Shown piece after piece: positions 35,530 to 45,180 of a stretch of DNA of 60,423 bases. Within the stretch, counting starts at the first letter, position 1. Each line of letters begins with the position of its first letter. The notes under the pieces are model-generated. The model was not told the DNA's origin, did not search any database, and worked only from the letters and a program-made list of their open reading frames with translations. The DNA comes from Blastococcus sp. (GTDB lineage Bacteria > Actinomycetota > Actinomycetes > Mycobacteriales > Geodermatophilaceae): assembly GCA_025965715.1 (NCBI GenBank), contig JAOPWJ010000172.1, positions 1 through 60,423 of the forward strand, given 5' to 3'. The position numbers and the translations under genes are program-made.

Positions 35530-35814
35530 ACCAGGACGGCCCGCTCACGCCCTGGACCTGGGCGGTCACGGTCCCCAGCCCCCGACCGGCGACGATGCCG
35601 CCGAGCGCGCCGATCAAGTACCACGGCCGTGTCGGCGAAGCCCTCGGCGGTGCCGAGCAGGGAACGCCGAGGTCGCTGACAAGGGCCCAGCCGACCAGCC
35701 AGCGGAACGGCGACCTCATGCGTGCCGGCAGCACGGCGTCGACCAGTCCGGGCACGGGGACCGACCCCCGGCGCCTCCGCGTCCGCCGGGCGACAGCGCT
35801 TGTCGGCCCGTCGC

Positions 35815-37530
35815 CTAGGCGAGCCGCAGCACCCGCGCCTCCCACGGTCGCAGCGTCGGGCCGGGCCCGGGCAGGTTGCCCAGCACCAGCGGCGCATCCA
35901 CGGCTTCGGTCAGCAGGTCGGCCACTGGGTACGTCGTCCGGCTCAGATTGCAGACGACGAGCAGCGTCTGGCCGCCCAGCGAGCGGGTGAAGGCGTAGAC
36001 GTCGTCGTGGTCGGGCAGCAGCATCGTGAAGTCGCCGAGCGCCACCACCGGGTTCTCGTGCCGCAGCGCGATCAGCCGGCGGTAGTGCGCGAGCACGGAC
36101 GTCGGGTCGCTCCGCTGAGCGGCGGCGTTCCACTCGACGAAGTCCGGATTGACCGGCAGCCACGGCGTCCCGGTGGTGAAACCGCCCGACGGCGAGGCGT
36201 CCCACTGCACGGGTGTACGGGCGTTGTCCCGGCTCATCGTGCGCAGCGCGGCCAGCACGGCGGCCGAGTCCTCCCCCGCCACCATCGCGGCCGCGAAGTG
36301 GTTGACCGACTCGAGGTCGCGGAAGTCGTCGACCCCGGCGAACGGGAAGTTCGCCATTCCGAACTCCTCGCCCTGGTAGACGTAGGGCGTGCCGCGGTGC
36401 AGGTGCAGCAGCGTCGCCAGGCAGGTGGCGGAGTCGCGCCGAAACTCGGGACTGTCGTCGCCGAACCGGGAGACCGCGCGCGGCTGGTCGTGGTTGTCCC
36501 AGTAGAGCGAGTTCCAGCCGGCCTCGGCCAGGCCCGCCTGCCAGCGTCCGAACGAGGCCTTCAGGTCACGCATCCGCAGCGGCCGCACGTCCCACTTCGA
36601 CGCCCCCTGGTCCAGGCCCACGTGCTCGAACTGGAACACCATGTCCACCTCGCCCCGGTCCGGGTCGGTGAACAGCCGCGCCTCCTCCACGGTCACACCG
36701 GGCATCTCGCCGACGGCCAGCAAAGCCGCTCCACCGTCGGCCCCGCCCCGTCCCGCGAACACCTCGCGGTGCATCTCCTGCAGGAACTCGTGGATCCGCG
36801 GGCCACAGAAGAAGTGCGGCGTCCCGTCGCCGTACGCCGACCCTGGCAGGGGCGGGCCGTCGGGCAGGTGCCCGTCGGGGCCGACGTCCTTGGAGATCAT
36901 GTTGATGACGTCCATGCGGAACCCGTCGACCCCGCGGTCGAGCCACCACCGCATCATCGCGTAGACCGCCTGGCGGACCTCGGGGTTCTCCCAGTTCAGG
37001 TCCGGTTGCTTGCGGTCGAACAGGTGCAGGTAGTACTCCCCGCTGGCTTCGTCCAGGGCCCAGGCCGGTCCCGAGAAGAACGACTGCCAGTTCGTCGGCT
37101 CCGCGCCGGGGTCGCCGGCCGCCATCCCGGGCCGTGGCGGCCGCCACCAGTACCAGTTCCGCTTCGGTGAGGCCGGCGAGGACCGCGACTCGACGAACCA
37201 CGGGTGCTCGTCGCTGGTGTGGTTGACGACCAGGTCCATCACCAGGCGCATACCGCGCCGATGCAGTTCGGCGATCAGCTCGTCGAGCTGGGCCAGCGTG
37301 CCGAACAACGGATCGATGTCCTGGTAGTCGCTGATGTCGTAGCCGTTGTCGGCCTGCGGCGAGGGATAGACCGGCGAGAGCCACAGGACGTCGACGCCGA
37401 GGTCGCTGAGGTGGTCCAGGCGATGCAGGACGCCGCCGAGGTCACCGATGCCGTCGCCGTCGGAGTCCTGGAACGAGCGCGGATAGATCTGGTAGACCAC
37501 CGCACCGGTCCACCAGGGCGCGTTCTCCAT
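35815..37530 (-). CDS. GH13 alpha-glucosidase / oligo-1,6-glucosidase
   Basis: This 571-residue family GH13 protein has catalytic nucleophile D207 in GFRMDVINM, acid/base E275 in AVGEMPG and transition-state D348 in DNHDQPR. The N-terminal VVYQIYPRSFQDSDGDGIGDLGG and DLVVNHTSDEHPWF regions are typical of alpha-glucosidases that act on short malto- or isomalto-oligosaccharides, probably in the cytosol, as no signal peptide is seen. It releases glucose from the non-reducing end. ATG 37530 overlaps the TGA of the short VOC gene by one base, so it is translated by coupling. Confidence 0.93.
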   Translation of the reverse strand: MENAPWWTGAVVYQIYPRSFQDSDGDGIGDLGGVLHRLDHLSDLGVDVLWLSPVYPSPQADNGYDISDYQDIDPLFGTLAQLDELIAELHRRGMRLVMDLVVNHTSDEHPWFVESRSSPASPKRNWYWWRPPRPGMAAGDPGAEPTNWQSFFSGPAWALDEASGEYYLHLFDRKQPDLNWENPEVRQAVYAMMRWWLDRGVDGFRMDVINMISKDVGPDGHLPDGPPLPGSAYGDGTPHFFCGPRIHEFLQEMHREVFAGRGGADGGAALLAVGEMPGVTVEEARLFTDPDRGEVDMVFQFEHVGLDQGASKWDVRPLRMRDLKASFGRWQAGLAEAGWNSLYWDNHDQPRAVSRFGDDSPEFRRDSATCLATLLHLHRGTPYVYQGEEFGMANFPFAGVDDFRDLESVNHFAAAMVAGEDSAAVLAALRTMSRDNARTPVQWDASPSGGFTTGTPWLPVNPDFVEWNAAAQRSDPTSVLAHYRRLIALRHENPVVALGDFTMLLPDHDDVYAFTRSLGGQTLLVVCNLSRTTYPVADLLTEAVDAPLVLGNLPGPGPTLRPWEARVLRLA

Positions 37531-37739
37531 CAGGCGGGCGAGCCGTGGTGCACGGCCTCCACGTTGCTGCCGTCGGGGTCGCGGAAGAAGACGCCGTAGG
37601 AGCGCGGGTGGTACTGGGGCCACTCCTGCGGCGAGTGCGGGATCTCGGTCCCAGTTCTCTGCACGGGGCCGAACACCCGGGTGTAGGACGCGGCCGCCGC
37701 GTCGACGTCGGCGACCCGCAGTGACAGGTGGTCCAGCAT
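37530..37739 (-). CDS. half-size VOC domain protein
   Basis: The frame has only 69 residues: the first strand-helix of a VOC domain (MLDHLSLRVADVDAAAASY) joined directly to the closing part (SYGVFFRDPDGSNVEAVHH). A normal VOC protein has about 120-130 residues, so a central block of about 50 seems missing. The metal-ligand glutamate in NVEAV is kept. It precedes the alpha-glucosidase with a one-base overlap. It may be a dying gene kept as a translation leader, or it may dimerise to complete the fold. Confidence 0.65.
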   Translation of the reverse strand: MLDHLSLRVADVDAAAASYTRVFGPVQRTGTEIPHSPQEWPQYHPRSYGVFFRDPDGSNVEAVHHGSPA

Positions 37740-37931
37740 GCGTCCGGACACTAGCGGCGCGGCGGTCATGCGGCTGGGTTCCCTCGGCGCACTCGTCCAC
37801 CATGGAGCTCCCTCGGACGACGGCGACCAGGACCGCTCGTCCGCGCCGGCGACCAGGTCGGGCGAGCCCGAGCAGCCGCTGCTTGGATGGACGGACGCCG
37901 CCGGGATCGTCCCGGTGCGGAAGGGAGAACC

Positions 37932-38309
37932 GTGGCCGAGCTGACCCGACCGGACGTGGAGCCGCCCACGGGCCCGGCCCCGGACGACCTCGTCATCGAG
38001 GACGTCGTCGTCGGCGAGGGCGCCGAGGCAACCCCCGGCAGCCTGGTCAGCGCCCACTACGTGGGCGTCACGCACGGCGGCGGCGAGCAGTTCGACGCGT
38101 CCTGGGACCGCGGCGACCCGCTGGAGTTCCGGCTGGGTGTCGGGATGGTCATCCAGGGCTGGGACGAGGGCATCACCGGCATGAAGGTGGGCGGCCGGCG
38201 CCGGCTCACCATCCCCGCGCACAAGGCCTATGGCGAGCGCGGCGCCGGCGGCGTCATCAAGCCCGGCGAGACACTCGTCTTCGTGGTCGACCTCGTCGCC
38301 GTGAGGTAG
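37932..38309 (+). CDS. FKBP-type peptidyl-prolyl cis-trans isomerase
   Basis: This 125-residue single FKBP domain has the sequence SLVSAHYVGVTHGGGEQFDASWDRG, then FRLGVGMVIQGWDEGITGMKVGGRRRLTIPAHKAYGERG and a terminal TLVFVVDLVAVR. All strands and the hydrophobic pocket residues of FKBP12 are present. It speeds proline isomerisation during protein folding in the cytosol, as no signal sequence is seen. GTG 37932 follows AAGGGAG at good spacing. About 60 bases separate it from the CDF gene downstream. Confidence 0.93.
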   Translation: MAELTRPDVEPPTGPAPDDLVIEDVVVGEGAEATPGSLVSAHYVGVTHGGGEQFDASWDRGDPLEFRLGVGMVIQGWDEGITGMKVGGRRRLTIPAHKAYGERGAGGVIKPGETLVFVVDLVAVR

Positions 38310-38369
38310 CGGGCCCCGGTTGCCGAGCCGGCCCGGTTGCGCCGGGCCCGTTCGGGGCATCGTCGCGCC

Positions 38370-39383
38370 ATGACGCAGCCGGCTCCGACCACCGAGCACG
38401 CCCTCGCCAAGGAGGCCACCGCGGGCGAGTCGGGAGGGGAGTCCACCGGCACCGTCATCGTCGCCGGCGTGGCCAATCTCGGCATCGCCATCGCGAAGCT
38501 GATCGGCGGGCTCATCAGCCACTCCTCGGCGATGATGTCGGAGGCCGCGCACTCGGTGGCCGACACGATCACCGAGGTGCTGCTGTTCGTCGCGCTCAAG
38601 CGGGGCACCAAGGCCCCCGACGCCAGGCACCCCGTCGGCTACGGACGTGAGACCTACTTCTGGGCGCTGCTGGCCTGCCTGGCCACGTTCACGCTCGGCG
38701 CCGGCTTCTCGTTCTGGCAGGGCGTCACGACGATCATCGAAGGCGAGGAGCAGGGCAGTCCGCTCGTCGCCTACATCGTCCTGGCCGTGAGCTTCGTGCT
38801 CGAGGGCGCGTCGTGGCTGAAGGCGGTGCGCCAGGTGCGTGCGTCGGCGAAGAAGTGGGGGACGACGCCCCGCCGGTACCTCAAGGAGACGTCGGACACG
38901 ACGGTCAAGGCGGTCACCTTCGAGGACAGCGCCGCGCTCGTCGGCCTGGTGCTGGCGGCCGTCGGCCTGTTCCTCGAGCAGCTCACCGGCGATCCCACCT
39001 GGGACGGCGTGGCCGCCATCGCCATCGGCATCCTGCTGCTCCTGGTCGCCGGGTCACTGACCCGGGCCAACGTCTCCCTGCTCATCGGGCGGTCGGTGTC
39101 GCCGGAGATCGAGGAGGAGCTGCGCCAGGAGATCGCCGCGTTGGACCAGGTCAGCGACGTCCCCTTCCTGCTCACCACGGTCATCGGCCCGGGACAGGTG
39201 CTCGTCGCGGCCAAGGTCGACTTCGAGGACACGGCCACGGTCGCCGACGTGGAGCGGGCATCGGACGAGGCCGAACGCCGGCTGGTCGCGCGGCACGAGG
39301 GCGTCCGGTACGTCTTCCTCGACCCCACGGCCGGCGACGGCCGCGCGCAGGCGCAGGCGCACCGGCCCGCATCCCAGGGGTGA
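38370..39383 (+). CDS. cation diffusion facilitator family transporter
   Basis: This 337-residue CDF protein begins with GTVIVAGVANLGIAIAKLIGGLIS and SHSSAMMSEAAHSVADTITEVLLF, the classic first two helices with the metal-binding aspartates. It continues with RHPVGYGRETYFWALLAC, and has a C-terminal cytosolic ferredoxin-like domain. Hydrophobic segments number six. It exports divalent cations such as Zn2+ or Mn2+ in exchange for protons. ATG 38370 is preferred; the residues upstream are not conserved. The metal is not predictable; the sequence most resembles the SLC30A9/FieF-like group. Confidence 0.92.
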   Translation: MTQPAPTTEHALAKEATAGESGGESTGTVIVAGVANLGIAIAKLIGGLISHSSAMMSEAAHSVADTITEVLLFVALKRGTKAPDARHPVGYGRETYFWALLACLATFTLGAGFSFWQGVTTIIEGEEQGSPLVAYIVLAVSFVLEGASWLKAVRQVRASAKKWGTTPRRYLKETSDTTVKAVTFEDSAALVGLVLAAVGLFLEQLTGDPTWDGVAAIAIGILLLLVAGSLTRANVSLLIGRSVSPEIEEELRQEIAALDQVSDVPFLLTTVIGPGQVLVAAKVDFEDTATVADVERASDEAERRLVARHEGVRYVFLDPTAGDGRAQAQAHRPASQG

Positions 39384-39422
39384 CGGCGGAATGCTTGAAG
39401 GCGCAACCAGGTTGAGGGGGGC

Positions 39423-40115
39423 ATGCAGGTAGAGGTCTGGTCCGACGTCGTGTGCCCCTGGTGCTATATCGGCAAGCGCCGGTTGGAGAGCGCTCTGGAG
39501 CAGTTCCCGCACCGCGATCAGGTCGAGGTGGTGTGGCGCTCCTTCCAGCTCGACCCGACCGTTCCGGAGGGCACGACGCACCCGACGCTGCCGTCGCTGG
39601 CCGCGAAGTACGGCACCAGTGAGGACTCGATGCGCGCCAACATGGCGCACGTCGAGGAGGTCGCCGCGGGCGAGGGCCTGGACTATCACCTCGCCGACGG
39701 CGTCAGCGGCAATACGCTGCCGGCCCACGAGCTGCTGCACCTCGCCGCCGAGCACGGCCTGCGCAACCAGCTGAAGGAACGGTTGCTGCACGCCTACTTC
39801 GAGGAGAAGCGCTCGGTGTTCGACGTCGACTCCCTCGTGGCGCTGGGCGTCGAGGTCGGTCTGGACGAGAACGCGGCGCGCCAGGCGCTGACCGACCGGC
39901 GCTACCTCCCCGCCGTCCACCAGGACGCCGCCACCGCGCGGGCCCTCGGCGCAACCGGCGTCCCGTTCTTCGTCGTCGACCGCGCGTACGGCGCGGCCGG
40001 CGCCCAGCCCGCCGAGGTGCTGCTGCAGATCCTCGAGCGGGCGTGGGCCGACGCCAATCCGCTCATCACCATGCCGGCCGCCGAGGGCTGCACCGACGAC
40101 AGCTGCGCGGTCTAG
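39423..40115 (+). CDS. DsbA family FrnE-like thiol oxidoreductase
   Basis: This 230-residue protein of the DsbA/2-hydroxychromene-2-carboxylate isomerase family has the active-site motif CPWC at residues 11-14 (DVVCPWCYIGKRRLE). The helical insert carries NTLPAHELLHLAAEHGL, and a cis-proline loop reads GVPFFVVDRAYG. It acts on disulfides in the cytosol; FrnE proteins have a role in oxidative stress. An extra pair of cysteines (C-T-D-D-S-C) ends the protein, which could form a second redox pair. It lies 39 bases after the CDF gene on the same strand. Confidence 0.92.
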   Translation: MQVEVWSDVVCPWCYIGKRRLESALEQFPHRDQVEVVWRSFQLDPTVPEGTTHPTLPSLAAKYGTSEDSMRANMAHVEEVAAGEGLDYHLADGVSGNTLPAHELLHLAAEHGLRNQLKERLLHAYFEEKRSVFDVDSLVALGVEVGLDENAARQALTDRRYLPAVHQDAATARALGATGVPFFVVDRAYGAAGAQPAEVLLQILERAWADANPLITMPAAEGCTDDSCAV

Positions 40116-40123
40116 GACAGCGC

Positions 40124-40179
40124 CCCGTCCTCCCGGCCCGCCCCGGCCCTCGCCGGCTCGGGGCGGCGCCCGGGACGGG
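40124..40179. terminator. dispersed intergenic hairpin, copy D (between convergent genes)
   Basis: CCCGTCC at 40124-40130 pairs with GGACGGG at 40173-40179. Inside it GCCCCG (40140-40145) pairs with CGGGGC (40159-40164). It lies between the DsbA-family gene and the convergent nitronate monooxygenase, ending 8 bases before the latter's stop, and can serve both. Confidence 0.7.
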
Positions 40180-40187
40180 TCGCTCGC

Positions 40188-41159
40188 TCACGCGAGCAGG
40201 TCAGGCACCGCGCGTAGCGCCTTCTCGGCCGCAGCGTCCAGCTCGCGGACGACGTCGGTGGCGGATCGCTCGGCGGTGACCAGGCCGACCGACTCGCCGG
40301 CGTAGACGGGCGCGTCCGCCGGATCGCCGGTGCGGCGTGCCTCGACCACCCGCTGACGGGCGGCGGCGTCGTCGAGCAGTTGCTCCTCGCGGCCGTGCCA
40401 CTCCCGGCTGAAGTCGTTGATCAGGGCACGCCCAGGCCAGCGCTCGGGCCAGGCAATGCCCTCCGCCACGTCGAACGCGCGGGTCAGCACCGTCTCGTCG
40501 CCGGAGGCGGCGAGGATCCGTTGACGGGCGGCGGGTGACGCGAGCCCTTCGGTGCACGACAGCAGTGGCGTCCCGATCCACACGCCGGCGGCGCCGGCCA
40601 CGAGCGCGGCGGCCATCCCGGACCCCGTCGCGATACCGCCCGCGGCGACCACCGGACGATCGGTCAGCGTGAGCACCTCCTGCAGCAGCGGCAGGGTGGC
40701 GCGGTGCCCGGTGTGGCCACCGGCCTCGGTGCCCTGTGCGACCAGCACGTCGACGCCGGCGTCGAGCGCCCGGGCGACGTCCGCCGCCGTGTTGACCTGC
40801 GCGGCCACCGCGATGCCCGCGTCGTGCAGCCGGGCCACGTAGGGCGCGGGATCCCCGAAGGAGACCGAGACCAGACTCGGCTGCGCGGCAATGGTCGCCT
40901 CGAGCAGGTCGGGGCGGTCGGCGAGCACCCACGCCATGAGGCCCACGCCGAAGGGCAGCTGTTCCGCGGCGGGGATCGCGCACTGCGTCGTCACGAACGA
41001 CGCGCTGTGGACGCCGCTGATTCCGAGCATGCCGAGCCCACCGCCCCGGGACACGGCGCTCGCGAGCTCGCCGCCTGCCACGCCGGCCATCGGTGCGCCG
41101 ATGACCGGTGTCGTCAGGTCGAACCAGCGGGTGAGCGGCGTCGTGATCACGCCGCTCAT
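40188..41159 (-). CDS. nitronate monooxygenase family protein (2-nitropropane dioxygenase-like)
   Basis: This 323-residue FMN TIM-barrel protein opens with TPVIGAPMAGVAGGELASAVSRGGGLGMLG. It has the VLVAQGTEAGGHTGHRATLPLL region with the active-site histidine, then VVAAGGIATGSGMAAALVAGAAGVWIGTPLL, typical for the NMO family. It oxidises nitronates such as propionate-3-nitronate using O2, or reduces related substrates. Alone on the reverse strand, with a shared hairpin terminator. Confidence 0.88.
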   Translation of the reverse strand: MSGVITTPLTRWFDLTTPVIGAPMAGVAGGELASAVSRGGGLGMLGISGVHSASFVTTQCAIPAAEQLPFGVGLMAWVLADRPDLLEATIAAQPSLVSVSFGDPAPYVARLHDAGIAVAAQVNTAADVARALDAGVDVLVAQGTEAGGHTGHRATLPLLQEVLTLTDRPVVAAGGIATGSGMAAALVAGAAGVWIGTPLLSCTEGLASPAARQRILAASGDETVLTRAFDVAEGIAWPERWPGRALINDFSREWHGREEQLLDDAAARQRVVEARRTGDPADAPVYAGESVGLVTAERSATDVVRELDAAAEKALRAVPDLLA

Positions 41160-41223
41160 CCTGCCCCTAGGGCTCTCCGCAGGTCCCGCCGCGAGCTGCG
41201 AGTGGCGCGAGCAGACAGCTGCT

Positions 41224-41466
41224 CTACTGCGTCGCGGGACCCCCCTGCTCGGTGCCCTGCAGGCGGCCGAGGAACTCGTGGCAACGCTTGGCGCGCGCCG
41301 AGTCCTGCTCCATCACCTCGCGGAAGAAGCCCGCGATGTCGTCCAGGCCCGCGTTCTGGGCGTCCCGGACGTACTGGCCGTAGTCGTGGCCTGCCTTGAG
41401 CGAGTGGTACTGCACCGAAACCAGGTCGTAGAAGACGTCCTCGAAGCCGGTCTCACCGGTGGCCAT
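41224..41466 (-). CDS. small conserved actinobacterial helical protein
   Basis: The product has 80 residues and predicts mostly helical segments (FEDVFYDLVSVQYHSLKAGHDYGQYVRDAQ and AGLDDIAGFFREVMEQDSARAKRCHEFL). It resembles a small family of short uncharacterised proteins; the E-x-D-x-A spacing of helix two is weakly ferritin-like. No function can be given. It lies upstream of the nitronate monooxygenase on the same strand with a 64-base gap. Confidence 0.7.
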   Translation of the reverse strand: MATGETGFEDVFYDLVSVQYHSLKAGHDYGQYVRDAQNAGLDDIAGFFREVMEQDSARAKRCHEFLGRLQGTEQGGPATQ

Positions 41467-41563
41467 AGCTGCTCCTCGGTCGGAAACGGTCGAACGACTC
41501 CGCTCTACCCGTCTCGGACCGGTCCGTCACACCGAGGGTGGGGCCTCCGAGAAGGCGCCGCCC

Positions 41564-41779
41564 GTGACGTCCCCACCGCCGGCCTCGTCCGCCTCCGTCC
41601 GGCTGCTCGCCAGCTCTTCCCCGCCGACGCCGACGCCGACGTCCGGCGACTACGCGATGGGCTGGTACTGGTACTTGGACAGGTTCGGCGCCGAGCGCGG
41701 GTGCCCTCCGGCGGCGCCTCCGGACTGGGACACCTTCCTCGCCACGGTGGGCCCGGCTTGCGGCCGTCCGCCCGGCTGA
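41564..41779 (+). CDS. small hypothetical reading frame
   Basis: This is a possible 71-residue frame from GTG 41564. Its second half (GDYAMGWYWYLDRFGAERG and DWDTFLATVGPACG) has good third-position GC and a natural look. The first half is Pro/Ser-rich and could be noise. ATG 41657 would give 40 residues. It fills most of the 345-base gap between two reverse genes; nothing else is seen in that gap. Support is weak. Confidence 0.3.
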   Translation: MTSPPPASSASVRLLASSSPPTPTPTSGDYAMGWYWYLDRFGAERGCPPAAPPDWDTFLATVGPACGRPPG

Positions 41780-41811
41780 CGGCCAGGGCCGAGCCCGCTC
41801 CGGGAGCGTCT

Positions 41812-42972
41812 TCAGGCCGGTTGCCGCACCTGCACCGGGTCGGGCCCGGTCCAGGGGCCGAGCGTGCCGAGCAGCCGGTCCCGGGAGGCCAGTCTCGGCC
41901 CGGCCTGTACCGGATAGACGTCGTAGTCGGCGGCGAGCTCGCGGGCGGCGTGGACGGCGAAGTTCGGGTCGTCCTGCGCCTCGCGCGCGATGGCCACGAG
42001 GTCCGCCGCGCCGCCGGCGACGATGGCCTCGGCCTGGTGGGCGTCGACGATCAGCCCGACGGCGACCGTCGGGATGTCCGCGTCGGCTCGCACCTGTGCC
42101 GCGAAGGGCACCTGGTAGCCGTAGCCGATCGGGTGCTCCCAGCCGCCGCCGAGACCGCCACCGGAGGTGTGGACGGCGTCGACGCCACGCGCCTTCAGCT
42201 CGCGGGCGAAGGCCACCGTGTCCTCGACGGTCATGCCGTCGCGGGAGCCGTCGACGGAGGAGACCCGCACGAACAGGGGCTTGTCGGCAGGCCAGGCGGC
42301 GCGGACGGCGTCGACCACCTCGAGCGGAAAGCGCATCCGCGCCTCGAGCGATCCGCCGTAGGCGTCCTCGCGGTGGTTGGACAAGGGCGAGAGGAACTGG
42401 TGCAGCAGGTAGCCGTGCGCCGCGTGCACCTCGACGACGTCGAAGCCGGCGGCCGACGAGCGCAGAGTCGCGGCGGCGAACGCGTCGCGGACCTCGCCCA
42501 TCTCCGTGACGGTCAATGGGTGCGGCGCCGGCCAGCCCGGACCCGCGGGCACAGCGCTCGCGGACACGGTCGGCCACGGGGCCTCACCCGGACGGGCGTT
42601 CTCGGATGTCACCGGCCCGGTGCCGTCCCAGGGCCGCAGGGTGCTCGCCTTGGCACCGGCGTGCGCGAGCTGGATGCCGGCTGCCGTTCCCTCCGCGTGC
42701 AGGAAGTCGACCACCCGTGCCAGCCCCGGAACGTGGTCGTCGGACCACAGGCCGACGTCCCCGTGGCTGATCCGCCCCTCCGGCGTCACGCCGGTCGCCT
42801 CGACGATGACCAGGCCGAACCCGCCCAGGGCGAATCGGCCGAGGTGAACCAGGTGGTAGTCGCCGACGAAGCCGTCGGTCACCGAGTACTGACACATCGG
42901 GGCGACGACGAGGCGGTTGGGCAGCGTCACGCCGCGCAGGGTCAGGGGCGTGAAGAGGGCGGCGGTGTTCAT
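41812..42972 (-). CDS. NADH:flavin oxidoreductase (old yellow enzyme, YqjM-like)
   Basis: This 386-residue ene-reductase has the start LFTPLTLRGVTLPNRLVVAPMCQYS, including the conserved cysteine that tunes FMN in the YqjM group. It also has the substrate-binding histidine pair VEVHAAHGYLLHQFLSPLSNHREDAYGG, and a C-terminal VAVGLIVDAHQAE phosphate loop. It reduces activated C=C bonds with NADPH. ATG 42972 is chosen because the family starts here; an in-frame start at 43047 adds a non-conserved Arg-rich piece. It is divergent from pckG, with repeated AGACGTC elements between them. Confidence 0.92.
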   Translation of the reverse strand: MNTAALFTPLTLRGVTLPNRLVVAPMCQYSVTDGFVGDYHLVHLGRFALGGFGLVIVEATGVTPEGRISHGDVGLWSDDHVPGLARVVDFLHAEGTAAGIQLAHAGAKASTLRPWDGTGPVTSENARPGEAPWPTVSASAVPAGPGWPAPHPLTVTEMGEVRDAFAAATLRSSAAGFDVVEVHAAHGYLLHQFLSPLSNHREDAYGGSLEARMRFPLEVVDAVRAAWPADKPLFVRVSSVDGSRDGMTVEDTVAFARELKARGVDAVHTSGGGLGGGWEHPIGYGYQVPFAAQVRADADIPTVAVGLIVDAHQAEAIVAGGAADLVAIAREAQDDPNFAVHAARELAADYDVYPVQAGPRLASRDRLLGTLGPWTGPDPVQVRQPA

Positions 42973-43020
42973 CAGTGTGGGCAACGTCGCCAGCCGCCAG
43001 GGTCTTCCGACCCGGGGACC

Positions 43021-43068
43021 AGACGTCCTAGACGTAACATCTCTCACGGTTACAGACGTCTAGAACGT
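43021..43068. promoter_or_regulatory. repeated AGACGTC-TAGA-CGT elements between ene-reductase and pckG
   Basis: AGACGTCCTAGACGT at 43021-43035 and AGACGTCTAGAACGT at 43054-43068 are near-identical direct repeats, 33 bases apart (about three helical turns). Each holds a CTAGA core. They sit in the divergent region, 50-100 bases from both starts, and are a good candidate for a regulator's binding sites. No known factor is assigned. Confidence 0.55.
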
Positions 43069-43175
43069 CGGTACCCTGACCCGGCCCGGACTCGTTGCAC
43101 ACTGTGACGGCCGGGTCGACCGAACTTACGCCGGTGCAGGACTCCGCCCCGGCTCCCCAGAGGATGGAGACGCCG

Positions 43176-44990
<1,815 letters not shown>

Positions 44991-44993
44991 GGA

Positions 44994-45046
44994 AGGACCT
45001 CCTCCTCCCCACCTCGCAGGCTCGGGCGGTGCCCGGGAGGAGGCCT
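44994..45046 (+). terminator. dispersed intergenic hairpin, copy E (after pckG)
   Basis: The 5' arm AGGACCTCCTCC (44994-45005) pairs with GGAGGAGGCCT at 45036-45046. The interior CCCCACCTCGCAGGCTCGGG and TGCCCGGGA match copy A. The outer stem has swapped CCCCGTCC for CCTCCTCC, with matching change on the other arm, so base pairing rather than sequence is kept. Confidence 0.7.
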
Positions 45047-45049
45047 GAC

Positions 45050-45089
45050 CGCCGAAGGTCCAGGACAGCGTCGTCCTGGGCCTTCGGCG
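45050..45089 (+). terminator. strong hairpin terminator after pckG
   Basis: CGCCGAAGG-TCCAGGAC pairs with GTCCTGG-GCCTTCGGCG around an AGCGTC loop, a long near-perfect stem placed directly behind copy E, followed by GTTCTCGGTTCT. The two hairpins together probably end pckG transcription before the MFS gene. Confidence 0.8.
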
Positions 45090-45180
45090 TTCTCGGTTCT
45101 CGGGACCGTCAGGGCGGCTCGCGGACTGCCGGTCGGTTAGCGTGAGGTCGCCACTTCCCCGCTGACGGAGGCCCTAACCC

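Noticed and set aside
35429-35720. Reverse hydrophobic frame after the DUF1707 gene
   Set aside because: It has an ATG and two hydrophobic stretches but overlaps the end of a supported gene by about 100 bases and lacks a ribosome-binding site or known family.
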